DNA of 64,000 bases, from positions 372,001-436,000 of the forward strand of contig BDSL01000005.1 in NCBI GenBank assembly GCA_003116995.1, given 5' to 3'. The position numbers and the translations under genes are program-made. Numbering within the stretch: position 1 is the first letter of the stretch; every line of letters starts with the position of its first letter. Source of the DNA: Yamagishiella unicocca (taxonomy: Eukaryota; Chlorophyta; Chlorophyceae; Chlamydomonadales; Volvocaceae). The notes under the pieces were generated by a model. The model saw nothing but the letters and a program-made list of their open reading frames with translations. It was not told the DNA's origin and made no database searches. Shown here piece by piece: positions 33,001 to 44,300 of this stretch.

Positions 33001-36000
33001 CACGCCCCCCATGAAGGGCATCCTCCGACGAGTCATGGAGGTGGGGCCCGCGCAGCGGCTCCACAACCGCCATACCGTTGCTATGCGGTGTTACCCAACT
33101 ACCGCAACTACCGTACGGCCGCGATTTCTCTCCCTCTGCGGCTAGCTCTCAAGCTCCTACCTGTGTCCGCGAGCGAGCGAGCGCGAGCGGCCTGCTGCCT
33201 GCCGTGTTCCCTCGCTGCAGGACAACGGCCTGGAGCTACAAGCCGCCCTTGAGCGACAGCAGGAGCGAGAGAAGGAGCAGGAGCAGCAGAAGGGCGGCAA
33301 GGACGGCGCCCCGGCTGCTGCTGCCGCGGCCTCCTCCTCCTCCAAGCGCCCGCGCGACATCGTGCTGGAGGGCTGGAACCAGGTAGGCAGGGCCCGGCCC
33401 TCGGCTCGACGGAGCCCTTCCTCCTGCGCTGCACCCCTGCTGGGGAGAGCTGCCAGCCTCCTCCACCGCCAGCACCCTTCGCGACTTGCGTCACCTGGTT
33501 GCCGCCCACATCCAGGGTTCAGCAGCCTTGGTGCGGCTGCCCGCCCGCGGCCCTGCCTGTGACACCCCGCCCCCTGTCTCCCTCGAAGCCCCCTGCCTGT
33601 GACACCCCGCCCCCTGCTCCCTGCCTGTGCGTGATCACCCATCAGGTGGAGGCCATTGCGGCATCAGTGGCTCGGCCGTACGACCCGCAGGCGCAGTCCT
33701 GGGAGCTCATCGCGCAGGCCCGCTACAACGCCTCCCGCCGCACGCAGCAGCGCTACCTGGACTCCCTCTTCAACGCCTCCCAGCTGGCCACGCAGGAGGA
33801 CGTGGGCGGACACGCAAGCGGGGGCCAGCGCATCGCCATGCCGGCGCCAGGGCTGGTTGCGGAGGCGCTGGCGGAGCCGGGAGCTGTACGGCAGGCCAAG
33901 CTGTACGACATACGCACGGTGCCCAAGGTGCGTTCGTGGTGGTGCGGGCGCCGGGGGAGGAGGGCGGGTGGCTCAAGTGGCGTGCCCGTGCTGCCGTACT
34001 GTCGTACTGTCATGATGGCGGGAGCCCTTGTCCGTAAAGCGAGCCGTAACCTGTGCAGTGCTTAGTGCCCTCCCGGTCGCGTTTGCGGTTTTTGCGCCTC
34101 GTCTGATCGCCTTGGGGCCTGCTCCTCCCTCCCTGGATCACCACCATTACTTGCGCCGCCGCTGCAGGACTTGCGTGGCTCCGAGGTGGAGGCCTCAAGG
34201 GCGGTGTGGGACTCCTCCTACGTGCCCACGCACGAGCTGACGACCATGATGGGCGCCCAGGTGCACGTCAAGCGGGCGGCAGCCCTGCAGCTGCTGCGGG
34301 AGCAGCAGCAGCCGCAGCCGCAGCCCTCCGCCTCGCTGGCGTCCTCCGCCTCCGAAACCAGCCAGCAGTCCAGTGGCGTGGTGGGCGCCTCCAACTGCCT
34401 GATGGCCCGCCCCGCCGCCGCCGCCACCGCCGTGCCGCATCCACGTCCACACACAGTCGGCCGACGCGCCGGCGATAACAATTACAACAAGGGAGTCGGA
34501 CACCCCGGTCTCGCTGGCTTCATCGGCGCCGACGCCGCCACCACCACCAGCGCCATCCACATCGCTCCGCCAGGCGCCTACGGCTCCTTGGCCCTACCCC
34601 GGCCCGACGCCCCCGCCGACCCGCTCCTCTCCGCCGCCACAAGCAGCCCCAGCTCCCCTTCCATCCTCGGCCGGCGAACCCGGGTTCGAGTCGCGGCGAC
34701 GGCGTCGGATACTTCTTCCGTGCGGTCCAACAGCCCCGACCTTGCGCCCTCAGCGCCCTGGGACGCCAAGGGGCGCCTCATGTGGGACCTTGGCGGCGGC
34801 GACGGCGACGGCGCCAGCCAGCCGTCGTCGCCCAACCGCCTCCACCTGCATGCCGCCGCGTCCGTCTGGTCGCTGGCCCCGATAGAGACACTCCGCGGCC
34901 GATCGTTTGCAGCGCTGAGTCACGCGCCGTCGTGCAGCTCCATGGCTATGATGGATGCCGACATGCGCGCGCAGCAGGATCTCGATGACGAGATGCGAAG
35001 CAGCCTGGGCAGCGCCGGCCGCGCCAGCGGCCGCGGCAGCCCGGACCTCGGCGCCGCTGCGCAGCGCATGGCGGCGTCGTACGACGGCTTGCCGCAGCCG
35101 TCAGACGCCGGCGCTGCCGGCGGCGGCGGCGGCCGAGGCCGGCCATCCACGATGGTCACAATGTCCCTTCCGTACCCGCACCCGCACTCGCAGCTGCAGT
35201 CCATGCACCCAGGGCGGGGCGGCGCCACGTCACCTCTGGGGTCTATAGTAGAGGAGCCGTCGGCGGCGGCGTGGGCCGCGGCCCAGTTGCTGGACCCGGC
35301 CGCAGCTGCAGCAGCATCGCGCGGCGGCGGCGGCGGCGGCGTCCTGCCGCTGCCGGCAAAGGCGCTACCTCCCCTGGCACCACCCCACGATGCACTGCGG
35401 CTCGCTCGACCACCCGCGCCCGTGCCGGCTTGGCCGCTAGGGCCAGTGGCGTCTGGCGGAACGGTGACGGCGGCAGTGCCGTCGACAAGCGGCTCCGCAC
35501 CCGCCGCTGGGGGACACCCCAACTCTCGGCGCAGCCGGATCCAGGCAAGATCCGCGTCGCCGACGTTATCGGATCCGCCGGAGGCGCCGGACCGCGCGTT
35601 CTGGGTTCGCGACCGCCTACACGACCCGCAGGTGGGGCTGGTGACTGTGGGGTGGGTGTTTGGGATGAAGAGGCCAGGCTGTTTGAATGGTCCTGTGGGA
35701 AGATCCTTCACGACTTAGGTGCGTGTCTCTGCGCTTGCACTCTCGCATCGCCGGCCAGGCAGCCACGCCCGCGTCGGGCGGCGATGCTGTGGGGAGGGGT
35801 ACCTGAGGCGCCTGAGTCCACTCGTATCTAAGGGGCGGAGAGGTTTCGAGGAAGACCCGTGGATGCGAGGGGCGGGGGGTTCGAGGGAAACCCGTGGATG
35901 TCCGAAAAAAACGTTTAAAACAGAAGGGCGGGGCGGGGGGTTGCGGCGGTACGCGCCTCTCCGGTCTGTGGTCCAGCACTAGTCGCACCTCAATCAAAGC

Positions 36001-37119
36001 CCCAAGCCTCCCTCCCTCCTGCAATGGTACCTGAGGCGCCTCCGCCTCCTCTGCCGCCCCGACCCTGGCGCACTGCCCAATCCTGCCCCTGACCGCATAT
36101 CCCTCCCACGCAGGGCCTGGCCCAAAGCGTCATGTCCGACGCGGCCACACGGGCCGTCGGGCAGTCGCTCGCAGTAGCGGCAGCAGCAGCAGCCGGCGCC
36201 AGCGGTCGGGGCTCCCTGCTGCTGCCCCGTTCCGCTGACGTGGCCGCGTCGTCCAAGGCCGCCAGCACCAGCGCCAATGTGCTGATGGCGGCAGGGGGCC
36301 GCACCGGGCTGCCCGCAGGGGGCCGCTCGCTCAGGCTGCAGCCGCTGCGGCGCAACGGCGCCGGAGGTCTCGCAGCCGCAGGCTCAGGCACGCCGATGCG
36401 CGCGGCGGCCAGTGCGACGGCCGGAGGCGCAGCGCCGGCTGCGGAGCCGCCGGTGGACCCGGGCATGTTGTACGTGACGCTCCAGGTGGGTGGGTTGCGA
36501 AAGGCTGGGCGTTTCGCGGTTTGGTGGGTTGCGACAGACTGGGCGTTTCGCGGTTGTCATCCTCCAGATGAATGCAGGTGACGGGGGTGTGGTGGTGGTG
36601 TGTCCAAGGCCCTCTGCGGTCTGGTGGGTGCGCCCATGGTCGTCCAGGTGCAGTTTCGAACCCGGGTGCAGCGCCCCTCGCGGTCCTGTCATGAGCCGCG
36701 GCCGCCCTCCCGGTGCTCGGCGTCCCTCCCGTTTCCGCACCCTCCGTCACCCACTCCCTCACGCGCGCCCACCCCCACCGCAGCTCCCGGAGGCTCCGAA
36801 GCTCCTGCCCGAGTTTCCATCTGCGACGGCTGCGCGTGAGGCGACGGAGGCCGAGGCAGCGGCGGAGCGGGCCGCCCGGGAGGCCCGACTGGCCGCCGCA
36901 GTCGCGCACCCCAGCACGCGGCCCCTCTTCGTACGACCAGACATGAAGTACGTCCCGCAGTACCTACGGCAGAGGGAGCGGGCGCCGGTGGTGCCGCCGC
37001 CGGCGCGGCCGCTTCCGGAGGGCAACACGGAGAGCTGGGTCGTACCGTCGTACAACAGCGAGCTCGGATTCCAGGACGGGTTTTACGACGAGAACAGCCA
37101 GGTCATTTACTTTGACTGA
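21049..37119 (+). CDS. Giant protein with four cyclic-nucleotide-binding-like domains
   Basis: Proposed CDS: 21049-21237, 21575-22243, 22436-22608, 22865-22946, 23137-23211, 23658-23840, 24135-24263, 24549-26022, 26378-28022, 28223-28397, 28813-28950, 29230-30674, 30980-31484, 31722-31772, 31908-32022, 32337-32412, 32499-32676, 32969-33040, 33221-33382, 33646-33927, 34168-35631, 36114-36485, 36784-37119. This gives 3,329 residues, all phases matched. Seen: fold 1 (about 340-420) has FHLFCYPPGSYLYEQ and LQPGTVLG. Fold 2 starts at 458 (YTQRQPGEALYTGG, VVLLVQGQ) and resumes near 1500 after about 1,000 disordered residues. Fold 3 (about 1600-2280) is split by about 450 residues. Fold 4 (about 2290-2430) is the most canonical: ELLRAGEPAPVMFLVASGE and TCGELSLLAGRALW. 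A charged helical region (about 2513-2606) and a conserved-looking C-terminus ending VIYFD follow. cNMP-binding folds sense cAMP or cGMP in kinases and channels, but no kinase or channel part is seen here. Whether it binds nucleotide is open. Exon 2 needs a GC donor (CAG|GCGAGT) to keep frame. Confidence 0.8.
22642..22732 (+). repeat. Duplicated 37-nt intron segment
   Basis: The segment starting TTGAAGTCAGCTTC and ending TATGCTCGTTG appears twice in direct tandem with one base change, inside the intron between exons 22436-22608 and 22865-22946. Confidence 0.8.
23226..23466 (+). repeat. Intronic minisatellite, unit GCTGGCTAGCAGGG
   Basis: About 17 copies of a 14- to 15-nt unit, alternating between AGCAGGG and AGCAAGG forms, fill the intron between the exons ending at 23211 and starting at 23658. 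There are no unique spacers between copies, so this is a simple minisatellite. Confidence 0.9.
25310..25612 (+). repeat. In-frame Ala/Glu tandem repeat in the cNMP-domain gene
   Basis: Within the large exon 24549-26022 a unit of about 39 codons (DAEDAAAAEEEEYG, then AAVANADAAEATAEEE) is present twice almost perfectly and then decays into shorter copies. All units keep the reading frame. Acidic and Ala-rich, it is predicted to be helical or disordered. It sits in the loop that splits the second cNMP-binding fold. Confidence 0.85.
26023..26094 (+). repeat. Tandem duplicated splice donors (18-nt unit)
   Basis: After the exon end at 26022, an 18-nt unit carrying GGAGGTGAGT recurs, so identical GTGAGT donors lie at 26023, 26041, 26059 and 26077. 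Each has the same upstream GGAG and the same codon phase 1, so use of any of them adds six codons (GEWVTG-like) without a frame change. Confidence 0.85.
26717..26861 (+). repeat. In-frame 24-nt repeat coding Gly-Ala-Gly-Thr-Pro-Glu-Pro-Ser
   Basis: Six near-identical 24-nt units code for an eight-residue Pro/Thr repeat in exon 26378-28022. The copies are almost identical in DNA, which points to recent expansion. The repeat lies in the disordered insertion of the second cNMP-binding fold. Confidence 0.9.
28685..28790 (+). repeat. Intronic 30-nt tandem repeat
   Basis: Three to four copies of a unit containing GGGGTCTCATCGGAACCCTC lie just upstream of the acceptor at 28812 in the cNMP-domain gene. 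The last copy diverges into the pyrimidine-rich acceptor tract. Confidence 0.85.
32271..32336 (-). repeat. Dispersed intron element, inverted copy at a splice acceptor
   Basis: This is nearly identical, on the opposite strand, to the copy at 55862-55933, with a two-base difference in the A-run. It ends exactly at the CCCGCAG acceptor of exon 32337-32412 of the cNMP-domain gene, so the element or its edge supplies the splice site. Confidence 0.85.
35841..35927 (+). repeat. Dispersed intron element, double copy in the cNMP-domain gene
   Basis: A first partial copy (GGTTTCGAGGAAGACCCGTG) is directly followed by a second (TTCGAGGGAAACCCGTGGAT, then GTCCGAAAAAAACGTTTAAA). It lies in the intron between exons 34168-35631 and 36114-36485. 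Confidence 0.8.
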
Positions 37120-37665
37120 ACGCGAGGTGACGACGTTCGGATAGGCACCCGCCATACAGGCGTGATGCGGTCGTGCGTGGGTGGTGGTGGTGATAGTGAC
37201 GGTGGCCAGAGGCAGCTGCTATGCTGATTGATGTGAGCTAGGGGGCATGTGGCGCTGCGCTCGGCTGCTTATTTGCCGCTGCACTGCGGTAGTGCTCTGG
37301 CTGGTGAATACGATGGGGCGCCGAAAGAGCGGGCGCTGGGTGGCCGTCCCAGTCGATGCATTTGAAAAATCTCTACGCGTGTACGGCGGGTTTTGGCACA
37401 GAAGCAACCGCAATACGCGTACATCTTGGTGTGCATGGCGCGACGGAGAGGAGAACTTGTCTTCACTTGTCGTCCCCGCAGCTGCCTGCTGGGTGCGGTG
37501 CTTTTGTCGCTGTGGTGCCGTCTGTGGTGTTACACTGGGTCATCAAGGAATATGCAGGAAACCCCGTTGCTTGGCATTGCAGGAGTGGTGGGTGAAGGCA
37601 GATTGGAGAGCATTACCTGATGTCTGGGTGCGAAAGCTCATAGGGGGTGGCCTTGGACAAGGCAA

Positions 37666-37670
37666 TGTAA
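37666..37670 (+). terminator. Poly(A) signal TGTAA of the cNMP-domain gene
   Basis: TGTAA is the usual volvocine green-algal poly(A) signal. This is the first one after the stop at 37119, about 550 nt downstream, a normal 3' UTR length for these algae. Confidence 0.55.
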
Positions 37671-38284
37671 GGGATGGATGGGTGGAAGTTATAACGGATC
37701 TTGCCAGTTGCTGATCTGGCTTGGCGCATGCCTAGCGTGCGCAAGATCCAGGTCCAAAATAACCAATCAACGAGAGAGAGGGTGCAACGTTACCAGACTT
37801 GCCACCTCAATTACCCGTGCTTCGAGACATCGGCCCTCTAAACTCAAGTACCCGGGTGCGCCCCTCCTTGTTTGCAGCGCGCAACAAAACTCCGCCTCAC
37901 CGCGTCGAGTCATGCTACACGATGCCAGTTGGTTGTGAAGAGTGTACGATTGCACGGCGTCGTGCAACAGTTGCACGAATGGTTAACTGTTCCACCTCGT
38001 ATTAGTATTTATAATCTGCAGACACAAGTTTGCGAGGAGCACCTTAGCGCGCATCAAATGCCCCTTATAATTTGTAAATTCGCGGCCGATGCCTCCATCG
38101 GTTCCACTTCTGTAGTCAGCCCGCACCAAACGGCGAGATAGCTTTGTAAAACGGAAGACTTAAAGTCCCTTAGGCTCGGTGGCAAAATATGTTCTCACTA
38201 GCACTGATGCATCTGTCGACTTTAGTTCCGTGTTAGCATTGCCCTGTCAGCTGAAGTGGTAGTTTGGAGGTACTTAGCGCGAGA

Positions 38285-38292
38285 TATATAAG
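38285..38292 (+). promoter_or_regulatory. TATA box of ELP3
   Basis: TATATAAG lies 76 nt before the ATG at 38368. Transcription starting about 25-30 nt downstream would give a 5' UTR of about 50 nt. The element stands in a GC-rich surround. Confidence 0.55.
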
Positions 38293-38367
38293 GCCGCCTT
38301 GTGACTTGGAGAGCCATTCTTTCGGCCGCCGCGCGTCGTCTAGTCTTCGCGCTGCGGGTGCTGCGCT

Positions 38368-41300
38368 ATGGCGGCAGCGGAGCCGACGCCCTTCCCTGGA
38401 AATGCCGAATGTAACAGGTTGGGCCAATGCCTCGCATGGGAGCCATGCCCTTTGACCTGCACGCCTCTGCCGCGCTTGGCACTCCCCTTCTTTCGCAGCA
38501 CGCCCTCATTCCAATCCGCTGGGCCATCCCTACCCGCCTGGTCCGCACCTCTAACCCCGCATCGTCGTGTCAACCTGTATCCCCAACTCTGCTTGTTGCC
38601 CGCAGGACGGGCCATGCGGTCAAAGCTGCCGCGCCCTCCGCGGACGCCCCCGGCGGCGTTAGCACCCTGGCCGCAACCGGCGGCGGCGGTGGCGGCGGCG
38701 GCGGGGTTCCAGCCATGAGCTCGGGCGAGGCCCGGGTGCGGGCTATTGCCGAGGTGGTGTCGCTGCTGGTGGCGGGGGTGCGAGATGGGCGGGACGTCGA
38801 CCTGAACCAGCTCAAGTGCGAGGTGGGTCGGTGGGTCGGCGGGTGGGAGGTTTCGGTGGGGTAGAGGAGGACGGGAGGTGCCGCTGGGGGAAGGAGGGGG
38901 GTGAGGGTTTTGGGGTTTTGGGGCTTGGGGGTGGGAATGGCCGCCGCCACCCCTACCCACAGCGCAACAGCGATGTCTTATTTCCGCCTGGGTCCGCGTT
39001 GTGGACCCGTCATAACCGTGGCGAGTTGGTTAGGAGGGGCGACGAAATGTTTCGTATCCTCCTCGGTCGTACCCTCGGTCGAACCCTCGGTCGTACCCTC
39101 GGTCGTACCCTGGATGTCTCCCTGCGCATCATGCTGCTGCCTCACTCCCCCTGCTGCCAGGTCAGCAGGCGCTACCGTCTAGCTAGGTCACCCAAGCTGG
39201 TGGAGATCATCGCGGCTCTGCCCGAGGTGGGGGGGCTGCGGGGTGGGGGGTGGGGGGGCTGCGGGGTATGGGGTTGGTGTTTGGTGGCAGGCACCGGCTG
39301 GCTAGGTGAGAGGGTGTGCAGCTGCTGGCGGTGGGCAAGGGGACAGGTCAGGAGCGGCCACGTGCCTGCCTGGCTGCCTGCGTCGACCAGCCAACGGCCA
39401 GTGCGTTACCCGGCCCCCCTCCCCCGGTCCCTTTCAGCCCACCCAGCCCCCCCTCCTACCTAATGGGTCTTCTCGCCAACCCCCTCTTACCTAAACCGAT
39501 ATCCTCGAGTATGCACTTCCAACCGAATTTACCAAACGTTTTCCAATGGGTTCCATTTTATGCGCCAACCTACGGGTTCCCTCCCAACCGGCGGGTAACC
39601 GGGTTTCTTACGCCGTCCCACCACCGGGTCTTGTCGACACCCCCACCCACCTGCCACCGCCCCCGCTACCCCGCCCCCTGCCACCACCGGTCAGGAGCAC
39701 CGAGCTGCGCTGCTGCCCCGGCTGCGAGCCAAGCCAATCCGCACAGCCTCAGGTCAGCAACATTCGGTTGGTGGTTACTGAGGTGGTTGATGGAAGGAGG
39801 TTGCGGGCCGGCTGCAGACCTCACCACCCTCTCTCTTGACTGCCCCACGCAACCCTCGTGAGGGGTCCCGCCGACACGCGCCACGACGCCGCCGCATCTA
39901 CTCACCGTGTCTTAAATCCACCCCACCCCGACCCGAACGTGCCCCGAAACCACCTGCCTCGCCCAAACCTCGCCCCGAAACCACCCGCCTCGCCCCGATC
40001 CCAGGCATTGCGGTGGTGGCCGTCATGTCCAAGCCCCACCGCTGCCCGCACATCGCCACCACCGGCAACATCTGCGTCTACTGTCCCGGAGGTGAGCCAG
40101 GGGAGTTGCGTTCGTTGCGTTCGTTGTCCACATGGCCAGCAGCCGTAACTGCTTCGTCGCGTGCTCGCGTATTGCACCACTCATCCATGGGGGAACCCCT
40201 CACCAACCCACCACCCCACCACCTCCAGGCCCCGACAGCGACTTCGAGTATTCGACTCAGAGCTACACCGGGTATGAACCTACGTCCATGAGGGCTATCC
40301 GAGCGCGGTACGACCCGTACGTCCAGGTACGAGCACGGTTGGGCCGTTGGTGGGTGCGGAGCGGCCAAGCGTGGGCCCCACGCTCCTGCGACTGCCAGGG
40401 TGGGTGGCGTAAAGACGGTTGGGCGGTTACACGGTTAAGTGGGTACACGACTGCGAGGGTGGGGGGTGATAGTTAGGGGGCTGCTGGCGCCGATGGACAG
40501 GGTGGGTCGCGGCCGCGACCCGGCTCCCGCGGCGCCAGCACTCTCCTGTGCGGACCACCACCACAACAACAACCACCTCTGAAGGCTCGCTGTCCCACTG
40601 CACTGCTTTGTGCCCACTGCTCTGCGCCCACTGCTATGCGCCCACTGCTCTGTGCCCACTGCTCTGTGCCCACTGCTCTGCGCCCACTGCTCTGCGCACA
40701 CTGCTCTGCGCACACTGCTCTGCGCACACTGCTCTGCGCACACTGCTCTGCGCACACTGCTCTGCGCACACTGCTCTGCGCACACTGCTCTGCGCACACT
40801 GCTCTGCGCACTGTGCTCTGCGCACACTGCTCTGCGCACACTGCTCTGCGCACACTGCTCTGCGCACACCAAACGACTTGGATCAGCAACTCCCTCCCTC
40901 GCTCATATCTCCGCTGACCCTCCCTGGACTGGACCGGTCTAGGCCCGCGGCCGCGTGGACCAGCTGCGCAAGCTTGGTCACGTGGTGGACAAGGTGCGGC
41001 CAGGCTTAGGATTTTGTAGGATCAACATTTTTGTAGATAAACATTTTTGTATAATAAAAACAGGTTTTGCAGGGTTTAGGGTCTTCCAGGAGGGCAGTTC
41101 CCTTCCAATGCGTGGAGAGGCGCATTTCCCCAGGTAGCTAGCGTGGACAATGATGGAGGCCGGGGACGGCCGGAAACGTGCAGCGTTGCCGAGAGCACAG
41201 CACCGGTTCTATCTGCTGCACCCTGTGCGGGTTCGATTCCCCTCCCCCTCCCCACACGGCCCACCCCTCCAGGTGGAGTACATTCTCATGGGCGGCACCT

Positions 41301-44300
41301 TCATGTCTCTGCCCTCCGACTACCGGGACTTCTTCATCCGCAACCTGCATGACGCGCTGTCAGGTCACGCCAGCAGCTGCGTGGGGGAGGTGAGTGCTGC
41401 GTGGGGGAGGTGCGGGGGAGGTGAGGGTTGCGGGGGAGGTGAGGGGTGCGGGGGAGGGGGCTATACACGGTGGCACCCCAGTCATGGATTTGGGAATTTG
41501 GGTAGCCTGGCCCAATGACGGAAGGTGCTGCAGCCGATCTCGACCCTCCCTCCGCCGCATCCTCCCCCGAGGCACAGCACCCCTTCAACCGCCTGCCCTT
41601 CAACCACCCGCCCTTCAACCACCCGCCCTTCAACCACCCGCCCTTCAACCACCTGCCCTGCCGCTGCCCAAGCCCGCCCGCGCCGGCTCCCTGCCCCCAG
41701 GCTGTTCGGTACAGCGAGGAGAGCCGCACAAAGTGCATCGGCCTCACCATCGAGACGCGACCCGACTACTGCGCCCGCAGCCACCTGGCAGACATGCTGT
41801 CGTACGGCTGCACGCGGCTGGAGATAGGGCTGCAGTCTATCTATGAGGATGTGGCGCGTGACACCAACAGGTGTGTGTATGGGGGGTTGGGGGGGCTCAC
41901 TCACAGGTCATGAAGGGGGAACGAAACCCGGTGCGCGGAGGTAGGGGTTGTGGGAGTGCCGTACATCAAACACCGTCTGCGCTACGAGGTAGCACCCGCC
42001 CTGCAGCTGACCACATCCCGGGCGTCCGCCCTCACGTGTCGTACATTCGTACCCTGGGCAATCCGCATCCACCCTGGCCCCCTCCTCTGGGTGCATTCTG
42101 TCACTTGCCGTATCAGCGCACGGTTTCCTCTGGAAAACCCATTCTTCGAGCGCTTTCTTTCTCCCTCATGTGCCTAAACTCTGGCCAATCCGCCGTCCAC
42201 GGCCCCCCCTTCCGCGGATTTCCTTTATCAACCCCCTCCGGCCCCGAAACCAAACCCCAGAGGTCATACGGTGGAGGCGGTCAAGCACTGCTTCGTGGGC
42301 GCGAAGGACGCTGGCTTCAAGATTGTCGTACACATGATGCCCGACCTGCCCAGCGTGGGTTGGGAGCGCGACATCGAGTGCTTCCGGGAGTTCTTCGAGA
42401 ACCCCGACTTCCGTACAGACGGCCTCAAGCTCTACCCCACGCTGGTCATCCGAGGTGTGTGGGCGGGGGGGGGGGCTGCCAGCTGCTCTCGAGGACGGGT
42501 TCGGGGGTTTCGAGGAAGACCCGTGGATGCGAGGAAAACCGTTTAGAGCAGACGTCGGGGCAGGGAGGGGAGGAGGTTGAGGATAGCGGGATGGAAGGGA
42601 AGACGCGGGCCGTGGGAGGCGGGGGGGGGATGACCGCCGCAATACACAATACACGCGGGCCCTGGCGGCCGGGAAGCGTTTGCGCCGTGCGGCCATGCCC
42701 CCTGGTGTTCGTGCCCGTGCCTGGAATCAAAACCCTGCTTGCCGTGCCCCCCCGCTCCCGCGCCGTCCCTAGGTACCGGCCTATACGAGCTATGGAAGCG
42801 CGGGCTGTACCGCAACTACACCCCGGACAAGCTGGTGGACCTGGTGGCTCGGGTGCTGGCGCTGGTGCCGCCGTGGGTGGGTGGCGGAGATCAGCGGAGC
42901 GGAGGGAGGGAGGGAGGGGCGAGAAGGCCCGGTGACACGACATAGGAGGGGGTGAAGGGAGGGTGGCGTAAGGATCCGGTTACACGAGATGGGCAGCGTA
43001 GCTGGCGCTTAGGGAAGGAAGGGGGAGGGAGGAGGAGGGGGGAGGGAGGGAGGAGGGGGGAGGGAGGGAGGAGGGGGAGGGAGGGAGGAGGGGGGAGGGA
43101 GGGAGGAGGGGGAGGGAGGGAGGAGGGGGGAGGGAGGGAGGAGGGGGAGGGAGGGAGGAGGGGGGAGGGAGGGAGGAGGGGGAGGGAGGGAGGAGGGGGG
43201 AGGGAGGGAGGAGGGGGGAGGGAGGGAGGAGGGGGGAGGGAGGGAGGGCTGCGGGTCGTATGTTATGACGGCTGGGCTGGGCGGGGTCGGGAGGTGGCCT
43301 TGCTTAGTTAGGCTGGGGGCGGGTTTGGAGACGGCAAAGAGCCAACCCGCCAACCTGCGTGTCTGTGTTCCGGGTACCTTACCGCTGAGCCGCGAATACC
43401 CCGCGTGTGTGACCCCGCGTGTGTGACTCCGCGTGTGACTCCGCGTGTGTGACCCCGCGTGTGACTCCGCGTGTGACTCCGCGTGTGACTCCGCGAATAC
43501 TCCGCGTGTGACCCCGCGTGTGTGACTCCGCGTGTGACCCCGCGTGTGTGACCCCGCGTGTGACTCCGCGTGTGACCCCGCGTGTGTGACTCCGCGTGTG
43601 ACTCCGCGTGTGACTCCGCGTGTAAAAACAGCGGACAAACAACAGGAAAACAGCGTAATTATTTTACCTCTGAGCCCCTCCCCCTTCCCGCCAGGTCCGG
43701 GTGTACCGCATCCAGCGCGACATCCCCATGCCGCTGGTGACTGCGGGGGTGGAGAAGGGGAACTTGCGGGAGCTGGCGCTAGCGAGGATGGCGGCGCTGG
43801 GTCTGAGGTGCAGGTGCGAAAAAGGGGGCCAAAGAGGGCGTTTGGGGCCCTGGGGCTGATGGGGGAGGGCAACACAAGCCAACAGCCGCACACCCACCAC
43901 GTGTCCCGCTCCCTCCTTTGTCATCCACCCCGTCACTCACTTTCCTCCGCCCCAATCACCCCACACCTCCCGCCTTCCACCCCTCCGCCGCCCCCGCTCT
44001 CCCCACTCCTTCAATATGGATTCTCCATACCTCCTCTCCTCCCCGCCCGTCGGGGCCGCCGCTCGGTCAGATGCTTTGCTTCATGTCATCAACACGCGTC
44101 CCTCCGCCCCACCCTCCGGAGCTTTCCTCTCACACCCTCCGCCCTGCGCCCGGGCCCTATGCAGGGATGTCCGCACTCGCGAGGTGGGGATCCAGGAGCT
44201 ACACGGCGGCGCGGCGGTGCGGCCCGACCAGGTGGAGCCCCTGCGGAGGGACTATGCGGCCAACGGGGGGTGGGAGACCTTCCTGGCGTACGAGGACCCC

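Larger units (their letters stand above)
37120..38367 (+). other. 3' UTR of the cNMP-domain gene and ELP3 upstream region
   Basis: No gene is visible. The 3' UTR of the upstream gene probably ends after the TGTAA at 37666-37670. The remainder is less GC-rich and leads to a TATA-like box before ELP3. Short open frames on both strands show no domain or repeat. Confidence 0.6.

Noticed and set aside
40560..40870. Long Cys/His-rich frames open on both strands
   Set aside because: They come from a 14-nt minisatellite without stops in any frame, inside an ELP3 intron; codon phase of ELP3 exons skips it.
41142..41260. Possible tRNA with GGTTCGATTCC
   Set aside because: The B-box-like word is present, but the T-stem does not pair over five bases and no A-box, D-arm or acceptor stem can be drawn. 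It lies in an ELP3 intron.
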